From an uncultured Oscillospiraceae bacterium (GTDB lineage Bacteria > Bacillota > Clostridia > Oscillospirales > Acutalibacteraceae), in NCBI GenBank assembly GCA_900541565.1, contig UQKB01000020.1, positions 1 to 32,855 on the forward strand: a stretch of DNA of 32,855 nt, given 5' to 3'. The notes under the pieces are model-generated. The model was given only the letters and a program-made list of their open reading frames with translations, did no database searches and was not told the DNA's origin. Of the stretch, positions 18,145 through 26,107 are shown piece by piece. The translations under genes and the position numbers were made by a program. Positions within the stretch are counted from its first letter, which is position 1; each line of letters begins with the position of its first letter.

Positions 18145-19428
18145 ATGGAACCAAAAAAATTTAAAAGCCTGCTGCTTTTGATTACTTTTACGGTGTTTTT
18201 ACTGTTTATTATGGTCAATTTTGGCGTAGTATGGGAACTGCTCGGTATTCTGGTTACCGTTTTAATGCCTTTTTTTGTGGGCTTCATCATCGCCTATCTG
18301 ATCAATCTGCCCTATGTGTTTTTTGCAGACAGGGCGTACGCGGGGCTTGAAAAGCGGGGCGGCTTTTTGGCCAAAATGCGAAAGCCGCTGGCGCTGATTA
18401 CAGCCTATATTATTGTTTTTGGCGTAATCGTCTTTTTAGTCGGGATATTGATCCCGCAGCTGGTGGAAAGCACCAACCGTTTAATACAAAATTTTTCTGA
18501 TTATGCAAGAAGCTTTCAGGTTTTTCTGACGGATTTCCTTTCCAAATATTTTTCTATTCGCCTTGATTCTAACAGTGATATTATAAACTTTATCAATAAC
18601 CTTGTAAAAATGGTAACGGGCGGGGAGCTGAACACCTTTCTCCAAAACCTTGCGTCCACACTTGCTCCCAGCGTTTTTGACATTACAAGAAACGTAACCA
18701 CTACTTTAATCAACCTTGGTATGGGCATTGTGGTTTCTGTTTATTTGATCGGATGTAAGGATAAGCTGATCTTTCAAAGCAAAAAACTCTGCTATGCGTA
18801 TGTACCGCAGAAAGCCGTCCCCAAAGTTATGGAAATTGCAGATCTTTCCAATAATATTTTCGGTAAATTTGTATATGGGAAAATTCTGGATTCTATGATT
18901 GTCGGTGTGCTTTGCTTTATCGGTATGTCTATTTTAAATATTGAATATGCCCTGTTGATCAGCGTGATTATTGGAATTACCAACATTATCCCTGTGTTTG
19001 GCCCTTTTTTGGGCGCGATCCCATCTATTTTTATTCTGTTAATGATCGACCCGTTTCAGGCTATTTGGTTTACAATCTTTATCCTGGCGCTGCAGCAGCT
19101 GGACGGAAATGTAATAGGCCCCAAGATTTTGGGCAATTCCATTGGTATTTCCGGCTTTTGGATTATGGCAAGCGTTATTGTAGGCGGCGGTCTGTTTGGT
19201 TTTTTGGGTATGCTGCTGGCGGTTCCGGTTTTCGCAACCTTTTATGTCCTGTTCAGCCGGATGGTCAACAACCGTCTGGTTAAAAACGGACGCATACAGG
19301 ATTTTTCAAATCCACCAACTTCAGATATTATTCGCCAGAAAATGCCGAAAGACCCAAGAAAAGCGTCTGCATCCGATAAACCGGTCAAACGCGTAAAGGC
19401 AAAATTTAATTTTAAGAAAAAAAAGTAA
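18145..19428 (+). CDS. AI-2E family transporter (PerM/YtvI-type membrane protein)
   Basis: This is a 427-residue multi-pass protein of the AI-2E/PerM exporter family. Members have been linked to autoinducer-2 or ion/H+ antiport, but the substrate here is unknown. Two membrane segments start the protein (about residues 8-50), a third lies at about 75-98, and a long soluble stretch follows. The conserved C-terminal half has ITNIIPVFGPFLGAIPS and DGNVIGPKILGNSIGISGFW, the family signature region. The tail is lysine-rich (KFNFKKKK). It starts 37 bases after polC without a visible promoter or terminator between, so read-through from the polC operon is likely. A terminator follows directly. Confidence 0.9.
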   Translation: MEPKKFKSLLLLITFTVFLLFIMVNFGVVWELLGILVTVLMPFFVGFIIAYLINLPYVFFADRAYAGLEKRGGFLAKMRKPLALITAYIIVFGVIVFLVGILIPQLVESTNRLIQNFSDYARSFQVFLTDFLSKYFSIRLDSNSDIINFINNLVKMVTGGELNTFLQNLASTLAPSVFDITRNVTTTLINLGMGIVVSVYLIGCKDKLIFQSKKLCYAYVPQKAVPKVMEIADLSNNIFGKFVYGKILDSMIVGVLCFIGMSILNIEYALLISVIIGITNIIPVFGPFLGAIPSIFILLMIDPFQAIWFTIFILALQQLDGNVIGPKILGNSIGISGFWIMASVIVGGGLFGFLGMLLAVPVFATFYVLFSRMVNNRLVKNGRIQDFSNPPTSDIIRQKMPKDPRKASASDKPVKRVKAKFNFKKKK

Positions 19429-19433
19429 GCAAA

Positions 19434-19462
19434 AAAACAGGGCGTAGCTGCGCCCTGTTTTT
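19434..19462 (+). terminator. Terminator ending the pyrH-polC-transporter operon
   Basis: AAAACAGGGCG (19434-19444) pairs with CGCCCTGTTTT (19451-19461), loop TAGCTG, T-run at 19458-19462. It starts six bases after the transporter stop and ends just before the his promoter. Confidence 0.95.
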
Positions 19463-19466
19463 GCGG

Positions 19467-19495
19467 TTGACAAGACGGTTTCTATATGCTATTAT
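19467..19495 (+). promoter_or_regulatory. Promoter for the histidine operon
   Basis: Consensus TTGACA (19467-19472), 17-base spacer, TATTAT (19490-19495) with TGC extended -10. The predicted start near 19502 leaves only about 37 bases of leader, with no room for a T-box or his attenuator, so any regulation must act at the promoter or on the enzymes. Confidence 0.88.
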
Positions 19496-19538
19496 GTTAG
19501 CGTACTAAAGCGAATGTAGAAGGGAGCTTCTTTTATAT

Positions 19539-20732
19539 ATGAAAAATTATTATAAAATAACGCCGGAAGGGACCAAAGACCTGCTTTTTGAAGAATGTAC
19601 AGCAAGGAACAAAGTCACCCGTATGATTACCGGTGTATTTGAATCAAAGGGGTATCATCAGGTTGTAACGCCCGGCCTGGAGTTTTTTGACGCTTTTACC
19701 TTAGAAAGCGGTGGAATCCAGCAGGAAGATATGTATAAGCTGACGGACAATAAGGGCAGGCTGCTTGTTTTGCGGCCGGATTCTACGCTGCCGATTGCAA
19801 GAATGGCGGCAATCCGCTTACAGAAAGAAACAAGGCCGATCCGCCTTTATTATAACCAGCCTGTTTACCGGAACCGTCCTGCGCTTACAGGACACAGCAA
19901 CGAGGTCAACCAGGCAGGTATTGAACTGCTTGGGACGGCGGGGCTCAGAGCGGACCTGGAAGTGATTGTGACAGCGATAGAGGCCCTGCAAAAAATTGTG
20001 CCGGATTTCCGCATAGAAATCGGCCATGCGGGCTTTTTCAGGGCCCTTGCAGACCAGCTGCCGGTCAACGAGATTTTGCGGGAGGAAATACGCCTTTCTA
20101 TTGAGTCTAAAAACTATTCGTCGCTGAACAACATCCTTGACAGTTTAGAACAGACCGACGCGGTCAAGGCTATTCGTAGGCTGCCAAGGCTTTTTGGAGG
20201 GGAAGAGGTTTTTGAAGAAGCGTCCGCCCTTTTCCGCGGGGAGCTGGAGCAAAAAGCGCTTTCCCAGCTGAAAGCTTTATATCGCTCTCTTTCGCATTTG
20301 TGTATGGGTGATAAGCTGATCATCGATCTGGGCCTGGTGCAGCGCAACGACTACTACAGCGATATGATTTTCAGCGGGTATGTGGAAGGCAGCGGGGACG
20401 CCGTGCTGGTTGGCGGGCGTTATGATAAGCTGCTTGATGCGTTTGATTCCCCCATGCCCGCCGCGGGCTTTGGTATTCATGTGGATGCATTGGCAGAGAT
20501 CCTGCTGGCAAACGGTTCTGTAGAAAAAGCTGCGCCGCCGGATATCCTTGTTCATGGGGATGCAGGGTATGAAATGGCTGCCATCAACCAGTCGCGCTTT
20601 TATCTGCTCAGCGGCATAACCTGTGAATACAGCGTTTTTGAAAGCCGGGCAGAGGCGACAGCTTATGCGCAGGCGCGCGGGATCCGAAAAATTTGCTTTG
20701 TAAATACAGATCACGAAATTGTTGATCTGTAA
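19539..20732 (+). CDS. hisZ: ATP phosphoribosyltransferase regulatory subunit HisZ
   Basis: HisZ is a catalytically inactive histidyl-tRNA synthetase-like protein that pairs with short-form HisG and gives feedback control by histidine. The class II synthetase core is visible: GTKDLLFEE near the N-terminus, TPGLEFFDAF, the motif 2 region VLRPDSTLPIARM and YYNQPVYRNRP, and motif 3-like GGRYDKLLDAF followed by MPAAGFGIHVDAL. The 397-residue length suits HisZ; the anticodon-binding part is short. ATG 19539 follows AAGGGAG at about 19520-19526. It is the first gene of the operon, 39 bases before hisG, and its presence explains the short HisG. Confidence 0.95.
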   Translation: MKNYYKITPEGTKDLLFEECTARNKVTRMITGVFESKGYHQVVTPGLEFFDAFTLESGGIQQEDMYKLTDNKGRLLVLRPDSTLPIARMAAIRLQKETRPIRLYYNQPVYRNRPALTGHSNEVNQAGIELLGTAGLRADLEVIVTAIEALQKIVPDFRIEIGHAGFFRALADQLPVNEILREEIRLSIESKNYSSLNNILDSLEQTDAVKAIRRLPRLFGGEEVFEEASALFRGELEQKALSQLKALYRSLSHLCMGDKLIIDLGLVQRNDYYSDMIFSGYVEGSGDAVLVGGRYDKLLDAFDSPMPAAGFGIHVDALAEILLANGSVEKAAPPDILVHGDAGYEMAAINQSRFYLLSGITCEYSVFESRAEATAYAQARGIRKICFVNTDHEIVDL

Positions 20733-20771
20733 GCATTGCGCACACTACATAAGAACAGGAGCTTATACTAT

Positions 20772-21410
20772 ATGAAACCGCTGAAAATTGCATTGACAAA
20801 GGGCCGGCTGGAAAAAGACACAGTCGCTCTTTTAGAAAAATTGGGATATGATTGTGAAGCGCTTAAAAATAAAGGAAGAAAGCTGATTTTGCCGGTTGGC
20901 AACGGCGAAATTGAAGCTGTGCTTGCAAAAGCGCCGGATGTAATCACATATGTGGAGCACGGCGTGTGTGATCTGGGCGTTGTGGGAAAAGACACCATTC
21001 TGGAAAAGGGGACCGCGTTTTTTGAACTGCTGGACCTGGGTTTTGGAAAATGTCGCTTTGCGCTTGCGGGCAAAAAGGGAACAGATTTCTTTTCCGGCTA
21101 TCATACCAGAACCATTGCAACAAAATATCCCAACGTCGCAAGAAATTATTTTGAAAACAAAGGGATGGACATCCGCTTTATAAAAATTGAAGGCAGTGTT
21201 GAGCTGGCGCCTTTGCTGCATCTTTCCGATGCGATTGTAGACATTGTAGAGACAGGTTCTACGCTGCGGGAAAACGGGTTGGAGATCATAGAAGACATTG
21301 CGCCGGTTTCTGCAAGGCTGATTGCAAACAACGCAAGCCTGAAGCTGAGAAAGCGTGAAATTGAAGCGCTGGTGGAAAAAATGGAACAGGCCATTGCCGG
21401 AAAGGAATGA
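20772..21410 (+). CDS. hisG: ATP phosphoribosyltransferase, short form (HisG)
   Basis: HisG condenses ATP and PRPP in the first step of histidine synthesis. The 212-residue length marks the short form, which lacks the C-terminal regulatory domain and requires HisZ. Conserved parts are ALTKGRLEKD at the N-terminus, GVCDLGVVGKDTILE, and the PRPP/ATP-loop segment DAIVDIVETGSTLRENGL. ATG 20772 is preceded by AGGAG at 20757-20761. An in-frame start further upstream (20736) lies only three bases past the hisZ stop and would add residues unlike the family. Confidence 0.97.
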   Translation: MKPLKIALTKGRLEKDTVALLEKLGYDCEALKNKGRKLILPVGNGEIEAVLAKAPDVITYVEHGVCDLGVVGKDTILEKGTAFFELLDLGFGKCRFALAGKKGTDFFSGYHTRTIATKYPNVARNYFENKGMDIRFIKIEGSVELAPLLHLSDAIVDIVETGSTLRENGLEIIEDIAPVSARLIANNASLKLRKREIEALVEKMEQAIAGKE

Positions 21411-21417
21411 GAAGGAT

Positions 21418-22707
21418 ATGCTGACAATCGTAAAAGCAGACAGCGGCGAGCAGAGCCGTTTTATCCATGCGTTGAAAAAAAGGGCGCAGCAGACAGACAA
21501 AGACGTGTCTGCCGTTGTTGCGCAAATTGTAGAAAATGTGCGCGCACATGGCGACCAGGCGGTGCGCGAATATACAGAAAAGTTTGACGGCGTAGCGCCG
21601 GAAAAAACAGAGGTCTCCCCACAGGAGATTGCAGCGCTTTCAAAAAGCTGCGCGCCGGCATTTTTACAGGCGCTGGAAAAAGCGGCAGGAAATATCCGGA
21701 GTTTCCATCAACGGCAAGTACAGCAAAGCTGGCTTACCGCCGAAAACGACGGGGTTCTGATGGGGCAGCGCGTCAGGGGCCTTGCGCGCGTGGGGATTTA
21801 TGTCCCCGGCGGCACAGCGGCATATCCGTCCTCGGTGCTGATGAATGCAATCCCTGCAAAAATTGCCGGCGTGCAGGAAATCATCATGGTTACGCCGCCC
21901 GGCAAAGACGGAAAACCCAATCCCGACATTATGGCTGCAGCCCAGATAGCAGGTGTAGACCGTGTTTTCATGATGGGCGGGGCACAGGCGGTTGCAGCGC
22001 TTGCCTTTGGCACACAGACAGTACCGAAGGTGGATAAAATCGTAGGACCGGGGAATATTTATGTGGCCACGGCCAAGAAGCTGCTTTATGGTATAGTCGA
22101 TATCGATATGATCGCAGGGCCCAGTGAAATATTGATTATTGCCGATCAAAATGCAAACCCAGAGTTTCTCGCTGCAGACCTGATGTCACAGGCGGAGCAC
22201 GATGTTCTGGCCTCGGCAATTCTTCTTACAGACAGCCCGGTGCTTGCACAGCAGGTACAAGATGCCCTTGCAAGCCAAATCCAAAAGCTTTCCCGCGCAG
22301 ATATCATCCGCCAGTCCCTGCGTGACTATGGCGCGATTATTCTGTGTAAAAATATAGATCAGGCAGTAGAGCTGGCAAACGAGTTGGCTCCGGAGCATTT
22401 GGAGGTCTGTACCGAAAACCCGATGGAATATATCGGCAGGCTGGACAATGCAGGGTCTGTCTTTTTGGGTGCTTATGCGCCCGAACCGCTCGGCGATTAT
22501 TACGCAGGACCGAACCATGTGTTGCCTACAAGCGGAACCGCGCGCTTTTTTTCGCCGTTGTCGGTGGATAGTTTTATCAAAAAGTCTAGCTTTATTTACT
22601 ATACGGCCGCCGCTTTGCAAAAAGGCAGTGCAGATATTGTTGCGTTGGCAAACGCAGAAGGGCTTACAGCGCACGCAAACTCCATCAAAGTACGATTGGA
22701 AAAATAA
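21418..22707 (+). CDS. hisD: Histidinol dehydrogenase (HisD)
   Basis: HisD performs the last two oxidations, histidinol to histidinal to histidine, with NAD and zinc. The 429-residue product has ARVGIYVPGGTAAYPSSVLM, VDKIVGPGNIYVATAKK, DMIAGPSEILIIAD, the zinc- and base-providing DLMSQAEHD, NELAPEHLEV, and GPNHVLPTSGTARFFSPLSV. These cover the whole family signature. ATG 21418 follows the hisG stop by seven bases, with AAAGGA at 21401-21406 inside the end of hisG as ribosome binding site, so translation is probably coupled. Confidence 0.97.
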   Translation: MLTIVKADSGEQSRFIHALKKRAQQTDKDVSAVVAQIVENVRAHGDQAVREYTEKFDGVAPEKTEVSPQEIAALSKSCAPAFLQALEKAAGNIRSFHQRQVQQSWLTAENDGVLMGQRVRGLARVGIYVPGGTAAYPSSVLMNAIPAKIAGVQEIIMVTPPGKDGKPNPDIMAAAQIAGVDRVFMMGGAQAVAALAFGTQTVPKVDKIVGPGNIYVATAKKLLYGIVDIDMIAGPSEILIIADQNANPEFLAADLMSQAEHDVLASAILLTDSPVLAQQVQDALASQIQKLSRADIIRQSLRDYGAIILCKNIDQAVELANELAPEHLEVCTENPMEYIGRLDNAGSVFLGAYAPEPLGDYYAGPNHVLPTSGTARFFSPLSVDSFIKKSSFIYYTAAALQKGSADIVALANAEGLTAHANSIKVRLEK

Positions 22708-22733
22708 TCTCAACATGCAAAGGATGTATTCAC

Positions 22734-23813
22734 ATGTACACGCTTAACCAAAAGATCCGCAATCTGGCGCCTTACCAGCCGGTTGCAGGTACATATAAAA
22801 TTCGGCTCGACGCAAATGAATCCGCTTTTTCCTTGCCGGACGAAATCGCCAGCCAGATCCACGCGGCGATAGAAGAGGTCGATTTTAACCGATATCCGGA
22901 CCCCAATGCCACGCAGCTGTGCAGTGCATTTGCCGATTTTTATGGAATTGACCCTGCCTGCGTAACGGCTGGCAATGGGTCGGATGAGCTGATCAGTATT
23001 CTGATGTCGTCTTTTTTAATGAAAGGGGAAACGGTAATCACGGCAGAGCCTGATTTTTCCATGTACCGTTTTTATGCCTCTTTGTCGGAGATGCAGTGCA
23101 TTTGTGTGCATAAGCAGGCGGATTTAACCATAGATATAAAAAAGATTGTAGAGGCTGTGCGGCAGCATCACGCGGGGATGGTGATCTTTTCAAATCCCTG
23201 CAACCCCACATCCAAGGCGCTATGCGCGCAGGATGTAGAAGCATTGATTGCAGATTGTCCGCAGACGCTGGTGGTGCTGGACGAAGCATATATGGACTTT
23301 TGGGAAGAATCCCTGCTCAAAAAGGCCTGCTGCTATGAAAATCTGGTGATCTTGCGCACGGCATCCAAAGCGGTGGGCGCCGCGGCGCTCCGCCTGGGCT
23401 TTGCCGTGGCAGGCCCTGCTGTTACAAGGGCGCTTCGGGCGGTCAAATCTCCTTATAATGTGAACGCTTTGTCCCAGGCAGCGGGCACGGTCTTATATCA
23501 TAACAAAGAATATCTTATGAATATGAAAAAAACGATTGTCACATTGCGTACAAACCTGTATAATAGCCTTGCAGGGCTTGCGGAAAAATATCCCGGTATA
23601 TTTCAGGCTGTGGAAGGCTGTTCTAATTTTGTGCTGCTGAAAACATCCTGCGCAGACCAGCTGTATACCTATATGCTGCAAAACTCCGTTGCCATACGTA
23701 AGCTGGACGGATATGTCCGCGTAACAACGGGCACACAGCAGGAAAATGAAGTGTTTTTACAGCTGCTGGAGGCTTTTTTAGCCAAACGGCAAAAAGACGC
23801 GGCGGTTGTCTGA
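22734..23813 (+). CDS. hisC: Histidinol-phosphate aminotransferase (HisC)
   Basis: HisC transfers the amino group from glutamate to imidazole acetol phosphate using PLP. It is a fold-type I aminotransferase of 359 residues. Recognisable segments are IRLDANESAFSLP near the N-terminus, RYPDPNATQLCSAFADFYG, TAGNGSDELI, FSNPCNPTSKAL, LDEAYMDF and TASKAVGAAALRLGF with the PLP-binding Lys212. The residue before the lysine motif is alanine where phenylalanine is usual (RTFSKAFG). ATG 22734 has AAAGGAT about eight to nine bases upstream. hisC within the operon, between hisD and hisB, is common in Clostridia. Confidence 0.96.
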   Translation: MYTLNQKIRNLAPYQPVAGTYKIRLDANESAFSLPDEIASQIHAAIEEVDFNRYPDPNATQLCSAFADFYGIDPACVTAGNGSDELISILMSSFLMKGETVITAEPDFSMYRFYASLSEMQCICVHKQADLTIDIKKIVEAVRQHHAGMVIFSNPCNPTSKALCAQDVEALIADCPQTLVVLDEAYMDFWEESLLKKACCYENLVILRTASKAVGAAALRLGFAVAGPAVTRALRAVKSPYNVNALSQAAGTVLYHNKEYLMNMKKTIVTLRTNLYNSLAGLAEKYPGIFQAVEGCSNFVLLKTSCADQLYTYMLQNSVAIRKLDGYVRVTTGTQQENEVFLQLLEAFLAKRQKDAAVV

Positions 23814-23830
23814 GTAAAAGGAGGCGCGCG

Positions 23831-24409
23831 GTGAGAAGCGCAAGTATAGAAAGAAAAACAAAAGAAACAGAAATTTTTATAGCGCTGCATTTGGACGGCG
23901 GAGAAGTATCCGTCCAGACCGGCATCGGTTTTTTTGACCATATGCTGGCTGCATTTGCCGTTCACGGTGCTTTTGGTCTGACGGTAAAGGCTTGCGGCGA
24001 TCTGCAGGTCGACTGCCATCATACAGTGGAGGACACGGGGATTGTTTTGGGCCAGGCATTTGCAAAAGCACTTGCCGATAAGGCGGGGATTGCACGCTAC
24101 GGGTCTTTTTATGTCCCTATGGACGAAGCGCTGGGCTTTGCAAGTGTGGATATCAGCGGCAGGCCTTATCTGGTGTTTGACGCTGTGTTTCCACAGCCCG
24201 CGGCAAACGGTTTTGATTTTTGTATGGTCGAGGAGTTTTTTCGAGCGTTTGCATTTCATGCGGGTATTACGCTGCATATAAAAGCGCTGTATGGGAGCAA
24301 CAGCCACCATATTGCGGAAGCGCTGTTTAAGGCTTGTGCGCATGCCTTGCGCCTTGCCGTTCAAAAAAGCGGCCGGGCGCCGTTGTCGACAAAGGGTGCT
24401 TTTGACTGA
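23831..24409 (+). CDS. hisB: Imidazoleglycerol-phosphate dehydratase (HisB)
   Basis: This monofunctional dehydratase makes imidazole acetol phosphate. The 192-residue product begins RSASIERKTKETEIFIAL and carries the metal-binding motifs GIGFFDHML, DCHHTVEDTGI, and a second repeat half with ALYGSNSHHIAEALFKACAHAL. There is no phosphatase domain, so histidinol-phosphate phosphatase must be encoded elsewhere. GTG 23831 follows a strong AAAAGGAGG site at 23817-23825. The next gene in many operons is hisH; here hisA comes after a 54-base gap. Confidence 0.97.
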   Translation: MRSASIERKTKETEIFIALHLDGGEVSVQTGIGFFDHMLAAFAVHGAFGLTVKACGDLQVDCHHTVEDTGIVLGQAFAKALADKAGIARYGSFYVPMDEALGFASVDISGRPYLVFDAVFPQPAANGFDFCMVEEFFRAFAFHAGITLHIKALYGSNSHHIAEALFKACAHALRLAVQKSGRAPLSTKGAFD

Positions 24410-24463
24410 TACAAGGCGGAAAAACCGCGGTTTGTTTAATTGAGGATTCTGGAGGGGAGTCGA

Positions 24464-25192
24464 ATGCTTGTTATACCGGCAATAGACATTAAAGACGGAA
24501 GCTGTGTGCGCCTGTTTATGGGTGATTACAACACAGCCCATAAAGTGGCGGACGACCCGGTTGTTATGGCGGAAAGTTTTTATAAGCAGGGGGCGTCTTG
24601 GCTGCATATGGTCGATTTGGACGGGGCCAAAGATGGGAAAAGAAGCAATGCGGACGTTATTTTGCGTGTAAGAAGTGCAACACCCATGCATATAGAGGTG
24701 GGCGGCGGTATCCGCGATATGGAAGCCATAGATTTTTATATAACCAATGGGATCGACAGAGTCATCCTTGGCTCTGCAGCCGTCAAGAAGCCGGAGCTTG
24801 TCAAAAAAGCAGTGGAAAAATATGGGGATAAGATTGCCGTAGGAATCGATGCCAAGGACGGTATGGTTTGCGCAGAAGGCTGGGTGGATCATTTACAGGT
24901 CGATTTTCTTACGCTTGCAAAGCAGATGGAAGCGATTGGGGTATCCAAAATTATTTTTACCGACATTTCAAAAGATGGAATGCTTTCGGGGCCAAACCTA
25001 AACCAGATCGACGAACTGAAAAGCGCAGTTTCCTGTGATGTGATCGCAAGCGGGGGTGTTGCAAATCTAAAGGATATTATCAATCTTGCAAAGTTTGATA
25101 TTTATGGTGCAATTGTCGGAAAAGCCGTCTATACAGGGGATCTGGACCTTGCCGCAGCAATTGAAGTTGGAAAGCGTGCAGACAATGATTAA
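24464..25192 (+). CDS. hisA: ProFAR isomerase (HisA)
   Basis: HisA isomerises ProFAR to PRFAR on a TIM barrel. The 242-residue protein starts [12 protein letters not shown] with catalytic Asp8; the second catalytic aspartate is Asp129 in GIDAKDG. Phosphate-binding VGGGIRDME and [13 protein letters not shown], and the [13 protein letters not shown] motif, also match. It is HisA and not HisF, whose N-terminus would read IIPCLDV. ATG 24464 follows a strong GGAGGGGAG at 24451-24459. hisF, which would use its product together with hisH, is not in the operon. Confidence 0.96.
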   Translation: MLVIPAIDIKDGSCVRLFMGDYNTAHKVADDPVVMAESFYKQGASWLHMVDLDGAKDGKRSNADVILRVRSATPMHIEVGGGIRDMEAIDFYITNGIDRVILGSAAVKKPELVKKAVEKYGDKIAVGIDAKDGMVCAEGWVDHLQVDFLTLAKQMEAIGVSKIIFTDISKDGMLSGPNLNQIDELKSAVSCDVIASGGVANLKDIINLAKFDIYGAIVGKAVYTGDLDLAAAIEVGKRADND

Positions 25193-25199
25193 CCAAACG

Positions 25200-25205
25200 A
25201 AAGGA
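25200..25205 (+). promoter_or_regulatory. Ribosome binding site deciding the hisI start
   Basis: AAAGGA lies nine bases before ATG 25215 and only three before ATG 25209. An earlier in-frame ATG at 25185 overlaps the end of hisA and lacks a good site. ATG 25215 is therefore preferred. Confidence 0.5.
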
Positions 25206-25214
25206 AAGATGGGG

Positions 25215-25538
25215 ATGGACCTTGACCGCTTTTTTCAAAAAGCACCGCTGCTTCCTGCCATCGTTCAGGAAAAATCTACCGGGCAGGTACTGATGCTTGC
25301 GTATATGAATAAAGAATCTCTGCAAAAAACGCTTGAAACCGGCTATACCTGGTTTTATAGCCGCTCCAGGCAGGAGCTGTGGAACAAGGGGGCAACCTCT
25401 GGTCATTTGCAAAGGGTTTTAGAAATATATGGCGACTGTGACGACGATACGCTGCTTGTTTTGGTGGAGCAGACCGGGAACGCATGCCATACAGGCAGCC
25501 ATTCCTGCTTTTTTAACCGTTTGGAACGACTGAAATAG
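25215..25538 (+). CDS. hisI: Phosphoribosyl-AMP cyclohydrolase (HisI)
   Basis: HisI opens the adenine ring of phosphoribosyl-AMP, a zinc- and magnesium-dependent step. The product (107 residues from ATG 25215) is the monofunctional form. Signature residues are [20 protein letters not shown] with the metal-binding DCDxD, and [14 protein letters not shown] with the zinc cysteines. [19 protein letters not shown] is at the N-terminus. The next gene is a separate hisE, where some genomes fuse the two. Starts at 25185 and 25209 remain possible and would add ten or two residues. Confidence 0.94.
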   Translation: MDLDRFFQKAPLLPAIVQEKSTGQVLMLAYMNKESLQKTLETGYTWFYSRSRQELWNKGATSGHLQRVLEIYGDCDDDTLLVLVEQTGNACHTGSHSCFFNRLERLK

Positions 25539-25602
25539 CGCAGCCTGGCATTTTGTCAAGACGGGATGAAGAAAATTTTTTATGAAAAAAGGAAGGATCA
25601 AA

Positions 25603-25932
25603 ATGTATGAACATGTGCTTGCAGACCTCTATAACACGGTACTGCAGAGAAGGGAAAATCCAACGGAGGGCTCTTACACCTGTTATTTGTTTGACAAGGG
25701 CCTGGACAAAATTTTAAAGAAATGCGGGGAAGAGTGCAGCGAAACCATTATTGCTGCCAAAAACGGCGATCCAAAAGAAACGGTATATGAAATTTCGGAT
25801 TTAATGTATCATATCATGGTTTTAATGGTACAACAGGGGATTCCGCTTTCCGACGTTTTGCAGGAATTGGAAAGGCGCAGCGCGAAAACGGGGAATTTAA
25901 AAACATTTCATCAGGTCGATAAAAATACATAA
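25603..25932 (+). CDS. hisE: Phosphoribosyl-ATP diphosphatase (HisE)
   Basis: HisE hydrolyses phosphoribosyl-ATP to phosphoribosyl-AMP, step two of the pathway. The all-alpha MazG-like fold shows in DKGLDKILKKCGEECSETIIAAKN and VYEISDLMYHIMVLM, with the EExxE and ExxD metal-binding helices. Length is 109 residues from ATG 25603, which follows GGAAGG at about 25591-25597; ATG 25582 upstream would add MKKGRIK and has no good site. It is the last gene of the operon, followed by a terminator. Confidence 0.95.
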   Translation: MYEHVLADLYNTVLQRRENPTEGSYTCYLFDKGLDKILKKCGEECSETIIAAKNGDPKETVYEISDLMYHIMVLMVQQGIPLSDVLQELERRSAKTGNLKTFHQVDKNT

Positions 25933-25961
25933 TATAAACGCTGTGCGTTTTATACATTTTT

Positions 25962-26016
25962 AAATGGCTATGCTTGTCTATTTGTACCAAATAAATAAGC
26001 ATGGCCATTTTTTTTT
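25962..26016 (+). terminator. Terminator after the histidine operon
   Basis: AAATGGCTATGCTT (25962-25975) pairs with AAGCATGGCCATTT (25997-26010) over 14 positions including one G-T pair, with an inner stem TATTTG/CAAATA, followed by a run of T to 26016. It ends just before the amylase promoter. Confidence 0.93.
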
Positions 26017-26025
26017 GATTTTTAA

Positions 26026-26054
26026 TTGAATAAAAAACTTTCCACATATATAAT
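26026..26054 (+). promoter_or_regulatory. Promoter of the first complete amylase
   Basis: TTGAAT (26026-26031), 17-base spacer, consensus TATAAT (26049-26054). The predicted leader is about 47 bases. No clear catabolite-repression (cre) operator was found next to it. Confidence 0.85.
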
Positions 26055-26107
26055 AGTATTGCTGGATTGGAAGATTTTAAACAGCAAATGAAGTGGAGGT
26101 AAAAACA

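Noticed and set aside
19496..19538. T-box or histidine attenuator before hisZ
   Set aside because: The leader is only about 37 bases and has no stem-loops or histidine codon run.
23669..24892. 407-codon open frame on the - strand
   Set aside because: It is antisense to the ends of hisC, hisB and hisA, has cysteine- and histidine-rich low-plausibility sequence, no domain and no ribosome binding site. It is a shadow of codon bias.
26017..26107. Catabolite-repression (cre) operator near the amylase promoters
   Set aside because: No sequence here or at 29152-29412 fits the WTGNAANCGNWNNCA pattern well enough.
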